A stretch of DNA of 64,000 nucleotides from Corticium candelabrum (Eukaryota; Porifera; Homoscleromorpha; Homosclerophorida; Plakinidae). The notes under the pieces are model-generated. The model was given only the letters and a program-made list of their open reading frames with translations. It was not told the DNA's origin and ran no database searches. The DNA is taken from the NCBI RefSeq assembly GCF_963422355.1, contig NC_085105.1:882001-946000 (forward strand). Reading direction: 5' to 3'. The position numbers and the translations under genes are program-made. This document shows positions 55,552 through 64,000 of this stretch, piece after piece; within the stretch, counting starts at the first letter, position 1; each line of letters begins with the position of its first letter.

Positions 55552-56310
55552 TTACGTACTTGCTGTGTCATACAACTCGATTTGATTACTGCTGTCTGAT
55601 CCGTGTTCTAGGCTGCCTGGAGATCCCAGAGCTTGATATATCAGTGAATGAGTAATGGGTGGAAGAGTTTCACCCTGAGTATTGTGTTCTGTACAGTTGT
55701 GGTAGAACGCTGGATCATAGAGGCATGGCAACAATCTGTCACTTTCCTCGTGGCAATTGGACGATTCACTGAATGGTAAATGATTTGTTGATCTATCAGT
55801 TGGAAACGAAACAGATACTTCTGTAGAATGAGAGGGTGGGCTCCATGCCTCATCTATTTCTCCATTCAGATGATCATTATGATTAAATATACTGCCTTGC
55901 AATTCTTCCTTAGTCTCCAAATCTGTGTCTCTTTTACTTGCTTGACAGACTAAATCTCTTTTCTCAAGATCATAGTGTTCCAGTGCCTGAAGTACAGATT
56001 CCTGTTTTGTAAGCAATTGCTGACGTCTAGGACACGTATCTCTGTCATGGATCTTCTCGATTGGGTCTTCGACTTCTTTGTCATCATTAGAGAGCATGAA
56101 ACGTGATATCTTAGTTTGTAACTTTGACCTGGAACCTACTTTTTGTAACGTTCTGGTTACCCTAGCAGACGCACCTTCTACCTTGTAGGATCCAACAAGA
56201 GTATAATTCTCCTTCTCCCGTTTTCGCTTTGCCGCCCTTCTAGAAGACTTCTTTCGCCGCCGTTCGTCTCTAGTTGTGAGCCATATTCCAGAAACATGCT
56301 GTTCAAGCAT
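55552..56310 (-). CDS. Unrecognised basic N-terminal, acidic C-terminal protein
   Basis: I do not recognise this 252-residue single-exon product. The first ATG of the frame, 56310, gives MLEQHVSGIWLTTRDERRRK. A strongly basic stretch (KKSSRRAAKRKREKEN) like a nuclear-localisation signal follows. A helical charged middle comes next, then a Ser/Pro/Glu-rich, low-complexity C-terminus. No transmembrane segment. A TATATA motif at 56331-56340 sits just upstream. It converges on NOMO with 113 bp between stops. It could be a lineage-specific nuclear protein or a non-coding open frame. Confidence 0.45.
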   Translation of the reverse strand: MLEQHVSGIWLTTRDERRRKKSSRRAAKRKREKENYTLVGSYKVEGASARVTRTLQKVGSRSKLQTKISRFMLSNDDKEVEDPIEKIHDRDTCPRRQQLLTKQESVLQALEHYDLEKRDLVCQASKRDTDLETKEELQGSIFNHNDHLNGEIDEAWSPPSHSTEVSVSFPTDRSTNHLPFSESSNCHEESDRLLPCLYDPAFYHNCTEHNTQGETLPPITHSLIYQALGSPGSLEHGSDSSNQIELYDTAST

Positions 56311-56688
56311 ACCGCCAAGACAATACGGGAATATATAGTCGGCCGCGCACAAGGGCCTGAGTACGAGGCCACACACCGCTGCAAATTATCAGCCAGAGCC
56401 GTATGTATATCAGCTAAGACACGTGGAGGACTGCAGTGACCGTGTTCCCTAAGAAATTGTGCTTCTAATTGTGTAATTCTACTACGACAAGCATGCGCAG
56501 TGACTCAGGCGCACGTGCCGCGGTCACAGCTGCTTGCCTAGACGTACCGTGCTGGTACTGCCTATTACTGTAACTAGAATTAGTAGAAAGCACACTATGC
56601 CACCACTGCACTTTACAAATTCACTGCGAAAGGGTCTACATAGTGTAGAGTACATGCTACCACAATGACATCAAGGCGGAACTTCTAA
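56311..56688. other. Spacer between the 252-aa ORF and profilin
   Basis: 378 bp; it holds the TATATA at 56331-56340 and the profilin 3' flank. No gene seen. Confidence 0.5.
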
Positions 56689-57202
56689 TCAAAACTTCTG
56701 TTCTTTGAGGTAGTCCACCAGCTTTTCCACACGGTTATTGCACTGACCCGCCTGCATGCCTGCCTCATACACAGCAATTACGAGTGCTCTGTTTGTCAAC
56801 TGACAGCAGCATCCCGCGTCCTTTCCTCTTCTTGCGTACACCATTCGACAGTCCGGGTCGACTCTCACCACCGTGTACTTTTCTCCGCTAAGACGCAAAC
56901 CTTTTTCATGAAATGGAGTTTGATCAACTGATATACCGTGAACAATCGTTGTGACCTCTTGAGCTGTCACCTAGAAATATAGGAGGCGTGGTTATATAAA
57001 CTGGGCGCTTCCCACAACAAACATTCGACTACAATACTGATCTTGTAGTCAATGCATGTAGAATTTTAATGACTTAATTTCAGACCTGGAAACCGCTGCT
57101 TGTGGCCCACTGAAGACCGTCCTGACTAAATATCGCTGCTTTGGCTACGCATTTTGGCTTAGCTCCAAGAAGGGTGTCGTCAATGTACACTTGCCAGCTC
57201 AT
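56689..57202 (-). CDS. Profilin
   Basis: Actin-monomer-binding protein of about 132 residues that promotes nucleotide exchange and feeds formins. Exon 1 (57086-57202) is MSWQVYIDDTLLG with AAIFSQDGLQWATSSGFQ. Exon 2 (56689-56970) has FHEKGLRLSGEKYTVVRVD, ALVIAVYEAGMQAGQCN and VEKLVDYLKEQ. The N-terminal MSWQ-Y-DD motif and C-terminal V-E-L-DYL motif are diagnostic, and the length is typical. The exon 1 donor reads GTCTGA, a weak site, but the phase-0 junction restores the expected sequence. Confidence 0.93.
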
Positions 57203-58943
57203 TGTAATCTAGACAACTCTCTTTTACAACGCTTTCCAGCAGAAGACAAAGATGGGCGCGACTTGCTGTCTCACGTGACATATGATGTCATTTGTTTTTA
57301 ACACTACCACAGTCTAAGTAAACCTCCATTAAAAACTTGTATAAGCAGCAGCCCCTGTTCTTCACAATTTAGAAAACAATCCTTGAATGCATAAACTAAA
57401 ATATTAGCTAATTAGTTGGACAACGGCAAAAGGCTGTCACTTGATGACACTCTATAGTCAAAAATTGTTGTCCAGTACCAGCTACTAGTGTGCAACTCTG
57501 TCATTTTATACACACACTTCAAGTTGCTCATTGACTTAACTAAAATTTCCAGAGTTTGGAGACTACAATGAATTTGTAGCAAAGATGGGATGTAGACATG
57601 GTCTATTAGCACGTGCTCTAATACCACGAGGAAACCTATACTGCAACAGGTGTGTTTCAACTGCGTCCCAAAATGTCTACCACAGGTTTTCTAAAATACA
57701 TAATTGTAGTAGTCAACTAAGTCTAATCGATCAAATCTTGTTTTCCTCCAAAACTGCAAGCTCAAATTCGAAGCCTGTTTCAACAGAAATGAACTAAAAA
57801 CAAGGAATGGTGAGTTTGTAAACCGAGTATGCATACCGGTACCATAGCACGCCCATGAACTCTGTTACGGGAAGATAAGGTAGGAACTAAAATTATAAGT
57901 ACAGTGGACTAAGTCTAGTGTGGTTACTCTTAGTGAGTAAGTAAAATCAGTGTCCTTTAGGTATCTTAGGTATTTTGCAACTACAGTACTGGACAAAAGT
58001 TTTGAGCCACCCTTCAACAATCCTTTTCTTTGGCCTTAAAATCATTTACTTATGAGTAAAGTAGACAATACCACTATCAATAGAGTCAAAAACACAAAAC
58101 TGTATCATTTCAGTGTGTTTAATAGAACAGATTACGCCTAATAATTAGTATGGCGTAATACACACGAAAATAGACTAATTTGCAGGGTGGCTCAAAACTT
58201 TTGTCCAGTACTGTATTTTCCAAAGAACGTGAGACAATGGCAACCATCAAACTGAGCGAAGTGGGCGTTAATTCACACCAAGAGAGTACACGTATGGTGT
58301 TCGAAAGATCAAATTACGTATTCTATACCGAGAAAGGAGACGAAATAGGAAGTGAGTAATACAAAACCTAGCATTACCGAATTCCTTAACATCAAAAGTA
58401 TTTCCTGTCATTTACCTGCTTCCAGGTACATGGACGATGAGAAGAAAGTAGAAGGAGAATGACTGATATTTTTAACGCCAACAAATCTAGCTGAACTGGA
58501 AACAAGACGTGACCTTTCCGCATATTTAGCAATTGCAGTTCATTTCTATCTACGTATACTCAAAATTCTTGAGACTAATTAGGCTCATGCTTTGAGTAAC
58601 AGAGAACCCACTTTCGAATGCACCAACTTGTATGCAGACTTTGTTGTCTCATTTGTCCCATCGCTTTCTTGTTGCCGATATATCGATAGAGCCATTTGGT
58701 ACAACTCTCTATCCACAGGCGGAGGCTGAGATGTATGAGGACCCTGTACAACAAGACATCAATATTAATCTATCAGCCAAGATTGTGTTGACAATGTATA
58801 ACCAGTCATCTATCTAATAATAAGTAGATGGCTACCTTTGGTCATCAGCATTGGAAGGGTCTCAAAGCACCATAAAATTAATATCAATTTGGAGATAAAA
58901 TCTCTCAAAGCTACAAACATACCCTATCCCATTTTCTATTCAA
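57203..58943. other. Interval with weakly supported plus-strand exons
   Basis: 1.7 kb between profilin and the ZC3H13-like gene. Plus-strand frames at 57585-57797 (basic, mitochondrial-leader-like start MGCRHGLLARALIPRG), about 58237-58352 (MATIKLSEVGVNSHQES) and 58632-58817 (HRFLVADISIEPFG ... EMYEDPVQQDININLSAKIV) could be exons of one small gene, with the MITE in an intron. The last stretch has the look of conserved coding sequence, but I cannot name the family or link the pieces firmly. Confidence 0.35.
57984..58213. mobile_element. Tc1/mariner-type MITE with TA target duplication
   Basis: A 230 bp element flanked by TA on both sides. The left end is CAGTACTGGACAAAAGTTTT, continuing GAGCCACCCT. 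The right end is its reverse complement over about 30 bp. Such ends are typical of Tc1/mariner. There is no transposase inside. Confidence 0.85.
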
Positions 58944-61900
58944 TCACCTTAGATACTGAATTACAATAAATTGTGGTAAATCCCTACCAATACCTACCTG
59001 GCTCGAAAGATGTCTGAGTTTGGCTCGAAGTGCCATGTCTCGTCTTGCTGTCAGTAACTGACCATTCAATCCATAATCACCAAGTTCACACTTTTGTGTT
59101 TGATCCTCGAGTGAAGAACTCGAGTCATCACCAGACTGCCCCAAGCAAACTCTCTGTATCCGTTGGTAAAGTTCCTCTCCAGCCAAAGCAGCCGACACAC
59201 CAACCCTGGAAAAGACAGCTGCAGGAGACATTCTGTGGGTAAAATCACCCACCACTGCCTCTCTTTTGCCACTCTGTAGAGATGCCCAATCAATGCCTGA
59301 AAGTAGCTGTTGGGCAGCTGACATTGACTCCAACAGTTGGCATTGTTTTTCCTTTGCCTTCGTTTCTTCATCCAAGAGTGCATCACTGCCTGTATCGGAC
59401 AGTGTGTCTAAGTCATCATCAGTCTGAGGGGCTGACCCAACACCCAGTCGGCTGTCACGATTATCCTTTTGTTTAGTGCATTCAGATGACACTGCACTAT
59501 CCTTCCTGTCCTTCTCACTGTCTCCATCTCTTCGTTCTCGTTCCCTTTCTCGATGATTAGATTGATCTTTAGATTTGTCTCGTCGAGATCTATATGATGA
59601 CCGCTCTCGATCGCCAACTGCTCGTACCTTTGTATGGCCCTCTCGCTTTCCATCCCGTTCTTTGTGCCGTGAGTCTTCATTTTTCTCATACCGACTTCCA
59701 GATGTCTTCTTGTGTTCTCGCCCTCTCTCTGGCAAATCGCGATCTGCATGGCCCTTATCTTTGTCTCTGCTCCTTTCCTTAGTTCTTTCTTTCTTTTCCT
59801 TGTCTTTGTCTTTCTCTTTAGCCTTTTCTTGGCTCTTCTTTCCATGACTCGTGCAACCTGTATTTTTGTCTGGCATATCTGACAAGTCAGCAGCACCTGC
59901 CACACTATCTTTGCTATAAGCAGCATGGTACACAGTACTATCTGTCACTTCATCTATAATGTCTACATCAATCTTCTCTCGAGAAGAGACATGGCTTGTT
60001 TCTTTTCTTGCCACCTCACCAGTTGCGGTGCCAGCTACCTCTCTTTCTCCGAGTCCTGATTTCTTAGTGTCGTTTCTTTCCTGGTTGTTTCCAAGTTCTG
60101 CGGCTGTAGCACTAGTTTTAACAATAACAGAAGTTTTGTCAGACTTCGTTTGTTTGGCGTCAGGTTTTGTGTGTAATTCTTCTTTGTCTCCTTGTAGGGG
60201 TGATTCCTGTCTTCTGCGTTTGCTGCTCTTTGGGTTAACTGAAGGACTTGACCTTGGCCGTTTACTTCTTCTGATCCGGCTGGAATCAGGACTAGCTGAT
60301 TTCTTTTCAAAATCACTTCCAGCTAGATACGTGTACTCCTGCTTGCCTTGGTCCCATGGCGACACATCTTTACTACTTTCTTTAAATGGACTGAGCTTTG
60401 TCCTTTCTCTAGAACTGCTGTCTCTGTCTTTCTGTTTGCCCTTACTGTGTCCCTCTTTGCCCTTGTCACCTTTGTCATCATCTCTCTTGTCTTTGTCTAC
60501 CTTGGTCGACCCTCGGATGTCTCTCTCCAACTTGTCTCTCTCTCTCCTTTCTTTGTCTCCTCTGTCTTTGTCTCTAACATCACTTTGTCCTCTGTCCGTT
60601 TCTTTGTTCTCCTTGTCTGCGCTGGCTCTCTCTTTCCCTTCACTATTTCCCATTGTCTTGTCTTTAGCATCTTTGTTGCCCTTATCTTCTCGTCCCTCTT
60701 TGTCTCTTCTATCCTTTTCTTTTCCATCTTTAGCAGATTTACTCACTTCTTGTGCATTCTTCTCCCGTCTATCCTTGAATCCTCGATCCCTCTCCCGTCC
60801 AGTTCTATCACTTCTCTCCTTCTCTCTTTGTTCCTTGTCTCCTCTGTCTTTGTCTTTACCATCTCTATCAAGTTTGCCCTTTACTCTTATTTCTTTGCCT
60901 CCTCTGACTTGGTCTGCCATGTCATCTTTCCTGTCAGCTACTACTCTGTCTTTGTCTCTACTCTCCTTATTTCCTTGGCTGCTCTCTTTGTCTTCCCTTT
61001 CCCCTCTGTTTTTGTCCACTCTGCCCTCCCTTGATTCTTTCTTTCCTCTGTCCTTGTCTCTTCCTTCCTTGTCCCTTCCTTCCTTGTCCTTGTCTCGCCT
61101 TTCCTTGTCTCCTCTATCTCTGTCTTCCCAATCCCTGTCTTTGACTTCTTTATCGCTTCTTCCTTCTCTGGCACTCCTATCCTTGTCACGCTTGTCTTTG
61201 TCTCGTCTGTCATCTTTGCTACTTTTCTCTTCTCTTCCAGCTTTATCAACTTTTTCTCCAATCACTAAGAAATACACGCATTACTATTCACCTGCATCGT
61301 CTACAATCTACAATAGACTCCATTAATTTCTCTAATTACTATACAACTCTACGTTATTATCACTTGTACATGTACAAGTACATAGCAAGAACCCCACTAT
61401 TCTTGGTGCATTCATATTCAGTCACGTGTTGTAATTCATATTACCTTTTTCTACTTTATCCTTGCCATGTTTGTCATCCCTCAGTTTCGAGGTTGTACTT
61501 TTCAATTGCTCTGCCTTGGTACCTTTCTCTTGCTTGTCATCCTTTGATTTTGCAGCTGTACTTTCCAATCGCTCTGTCTTGGTACTCCTATTACTGTTTG
61601 TCTTTGCAGCTCTGCTACTTTCATCTCTGTCTCTCTTGTCTTCCTTGTCATTCCTTCCCAGTTTGTCCTGTTCTTTCTCTTCTCTGTCTCTATCTTTCTT
61701 TGTTTTTACTCCTTTCAGTCCCCTCTCTTTCTCTGCTTTGATTGCCCAGTCTGTGTCTCCAGTTACCAAGTTTCTTTCTTCTCTAGCAGTCTTCTCTTGT
61801 TTGCTGATTTTTTCTGTTTTTTCTGTTTTTTCTTTGGTCTCTTTTCCTTTGCTTTTCTCACTCTCTGGAATGTCTTTTTTGCTTTTGTTCTTTTGTTGGT

Positions 61901-62915
61901 GATCTTTCTTGATGTCATTACTAGGCTCCTTCACAAGTCGTTGTTCATCATCAATCATCCTTTCTTTGTGCTTCTTGTTAGTTCTGCCCGAAGCTCTTCC
62001 ACCAGATCCACCTGGATTGCTCAAATCCTGTTCATATTCTTTCTTATAGTCTGATGTAGCCATGAGATTGGGTTTCTTTTTTGGAGGGCTTTCCTCAGTT
62101 TCACTTTGTAATTCCTGAACACCACAGTGAGCATGCCGCACAAGTCTTAATTTCCGCTTTCCACTATTGTCTGTGGTATCTCCTTTGATGGCTTTCTCTC
62201 TGCTCACTTGCTTGTCCGACACACCTTTTTGCTCAGCAACTGCCATCAGGTTTGGTTGCTTACTCTCTGGCTCACTACTGTCTCTGTGTTTTAGGCGTCC
62301 ACTTTGTCCTTTTCTAGAACCTTTTCTATTCTCTCCATCATCTGGCACAGGAGAAAGATCCCGAAAGTCTCTAGGATTAGATGCCACAGGCTTTACAGCA
62401 ACTGCAGTTTTCACAAGATCTTCAGATTCGTCATCTGAGATGTCTGACAGTTCCTTAAAAGATTGACTTGAACGAGGACGTTTAACACCCGCTTTGACAA
62501 GTTTGTCTTTAGAAATTTGCTTTTCAATAATAAACTTCACTGTTCCAAAATCACGTTGTGGTTCTTCGATGATTTTAGCTGCGGTCTGATCAGTCTTTGC
62601 GCTGTCACGGCGCTCTCCCACCCTGAACATACAGCATCAAGGAAAAGCGGATGCAAGTTTCCAGCAAACCATAACTAACCTGCTCTGTATCTTCATAGTA
62701 CGTCTTTGTGTTTGAACAGAAAGATTCCGTTGATCAGGCTGAGCTGTACTTGTAAAATCCTCTGGATACCTAAAGTGGGAGCTCGATTTCGCAGTCTCCT
62801 GTGGTTGAGCTCCCAAACGATCAAATACACTTGACTTTTTCGTAGCCGAACCACGTTTGCCTTCGTCGCTAAGGATCACTTTCCGTCCACCACGAGATGT
62901 CGCCATATTGCTCAT
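58944..62915 (-). CDS. ZC3H13-like (Flacc/Xio) m6A-writer adaptor
   Basis: Predicted nuclear adaptor of the METTL3/WTAP m6A complex, about 1244 residues in three exons: 62680-62915, 61445-62622 and 58944-61264. The N-terminus holds KKSSVFDRLGAQPQE (human RRPSVFERLGPSTG). A very long, low-complexity Lys/Asp/Arg/Glu region dominates exon 3. The C-terminus LSGIDWASLQ, then MSPAAVFSRVGVSAALAGEE and ARRDMALRAKLRHL match the conserved ZC3H13 end (DVDWSGLMPK, GAVMLRVGISKKLAGSEL, RRDSAIRKQL). I see no CCCH zinc finger after the FDRLG motif. The stop at 58944 follows a GTAGGT that could be a splice donor, so the true end may lie further on. Confidence 0.8.
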
Positions 62916-63294
62916 CACGTGTCAAAACACGTGACAACTTTGGAGACCATGTGTATTACATACCTACTGTGATGTAGTAATCAGGATACAAACTACATTT
63001 TCTACAACAGTTAGTTGTTTAACTAAAGGATTTCAACTAAATGAGCAACTTAAATATTATTGATTTGTAACATCTAGTAGATGGTCTAGATGTTCAGTTA
63101 TTATTATTCATGCCATCACACAATTTAATGGTTGCTGCTAATACTGTAATGCGAAAGTTTCTAAACTAATCCATGCAACACAAACCTAACACTAGCGAAC
63201 TAGAGATTGATCCGAATCAGCCAACAAAAATTATGTTCTATGATCCGAATCAGCCAACAAAAATTATGTTCTAGCAACAGCAGAAATCTGATCA
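62916..63294. other. Spacer upstream of the ZC3H13-like gene
   Basis: 379 bp holding the ZC3H13-like promoter and the 3' flank of the LamG gene. It includes a 33-bp perfect tandem duplication. Confidence 0.6.
63208..63273. repeat. 33-bp perfect tandem duplication
   Basis: The unit TGATCCGAATCAGCCAACAA plus 13 more bases occurs twice in a row without a mismatch, ending 22 bp before the LamG gene stop codon. Confidence 0.95.
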
Positions 63295-64000
63295 CTATTG
63301 AGGATTCACAATACGAATTAGTGATGTTCTAGATCCCGTGTGTTGCCCATCGCTCACTTGAAATTCGACAGTGGCCAATGCAGAGCCTTCGTTCAGTCTC
63401 TGGTTTAGATATCGAATTCTCGCTAACAAATCAGCATACACAGTCAGACTGGCAGCACCCCTCAGCTCTAGCTTCCTTCCTTCATCCATCACTTGAATTA
63501 TTATTCCTGAAATAGAACTTGGTGCCAGAAGTAACTCAGTACAACTACACAAACACTTAATCTGATCATTTTTCAGCACGTAAGGAAACAGAAAGTATCC
63601 CTCTATCGTTCCATAGTAAAGCTGACGATCGGGATTGATTCTCTTTCCAATTATTAGATCATCAACAACATGAGAAGGAATGGGCTCGTCCATACTCAAT
63701 GATCTGATTAAAGAGCAATTGATGTAGAGCTCAACGTTTGGGTAGTCTACGACCATGACCATGTGATGCAGATTGTACAGATTGCCAAAGCCTACGTTAT
63801 TAAATTTGACTCTCCTCTGTACATCCTTGGCATGATAGATAAGATAAATATTGTCCAAAGATCCCCTGATCCAAATGCCAAACCTATCGTTTGCTGAAAG
63901 ACCTTTAAAGAAGACGTAACCAGAGTTTCCCGGTTCCTGCTTGAACGAGAGCGATACCGTGAAGCGATTGCGCAAGTCTGCAATCAATGATGCGCCAACA
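63295..64000 (-). CDS. 3' end of an extracellular LamG-containing protein (partial)
   Basis: The frame is open from the window edge to the stop at 63295. The N-terminal part looks like a laminin-G/concanavalin-type sandwich: FTVSLSFKQEPGNSGYVFFK, HHMVMVVDYPNVELYINC and DDLIIGKR. A segment with LELRGAASLTVYADLLARIR and ATVEFQVSDGQHTGS follows, in the style of beta-sandwich modules near LamG domains in large matrix or adhesion proteins. No transmembrane segment precedes the stop. The gene continues upstream beyond the window, so the full architecture is unknown. Confidence 0.7.
   Translation of the reverse strand, partial: VGASLIADLRNRFTVSLSFKQEPGNSGYVFFKGLSANDRFGIWIRGSLDNIYLIYHAKDVQRRVKFNNVGFGNLYNLHHMVMVVDYPNVELYINCSLIRSLSMDEPIPSHVVDDLIIGKRINPDRQLYYGTIEGYFLFPYVLKNDQIKCLCSCTELLLAPSSISGIIIQVMDEGRKLELRGAASLTVYADLLARIRYLNQRLNEGSALATVEFQVSDGQHTGSRTSLIRIVNPQ

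Noticed and set aside
59959-61326. Plus-strand 455-residue Ser/Leu-rich open frame
   Set aside because: It is antisense to the low-complexity Lys/Asp/Arg region of the ZC3H13-like gene; codon bias of the sense strand creates it.

Overview
The window is nuclear DNA of an invertebrate animal. Introns are short with GT-AG ends, (CA)n microsatellites and short inverted-repeat transposons are common, and the housekeeping genes are metazoan-type (SEC31A, MRPS21, RNF13-like, TFIIF-beta, NOMO, profilin, ZC3H13-like). Gene density is high, and several neighbours share very short divergent or convergent gaps. An early-branching lineage such as a sponge fits the style, but the sequence alone does not prove it. 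I assembled exon models by eye from splice signals and reading-frame phase, so boundaries are predictions.

Left flank (1-16,250): SEC31A (minus, 3' end outside the window, two decayed LINE fragments in one intron), MRPS21 (plus, divergent from SEC31A), a secreted plant-like GH127 glycosidase (minus), and an RNF13/RNF167-type PA-TM-RING ubiquitin ligase (minus).

Centre (16,696-49,088): the most interesting part. It is an array of eight small secreted cysteine-rich proteins, all on the minus strand, that resemble IL-17 cytokines. Interleaved with them are six single-pass receptors, all on the plus strand, each with a mucin-like stalk and an intracellular SEFIR-like domain as in IL-17 receptors. 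Six ligand-receptor pairs are arranged head to head: L1/R1, L2/R2, L3/R3, L4/R4, L5/R5 and L8/R6. L6 and L7 have no receptor I can find. Ligands fall into three classes: A = L1-L4, B = L5-L6, C = L7-L8. The receptors paired with each class also differ (R1-R4, R5, R6). By eye L1 resembles L4 and L2 resembles L3, and in parallel R1 resembles R4 and R2 resembles R3. This suggests that ligand and receptor duplicated together as a unit. Seven ligand genes have a very short first coding exon before the signal-peptide exon, and all eight have a TATA-like box upstream.

Right flank (49,170-64,000): TFIIF-beta (minus), divergent by 87 bp from an apparently intronless NOMO (plus); an unrecognised basic single-exon protein (minus); profilin (minus); a weakly supported plus-strand region with a Tc1/mariner-like MITE; a ZC3H13-like m6A-writer adaptor (minus); and the 3' end of a large extracellular protein gene with a laminin-G-like domain (minus).

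Working hypothesis: the central array is a cytokine-receptor supergene in which each receptor sits beside its likely cognate ligand. Cognate pairing is inferred from gene order and parallel similarity, not shown.
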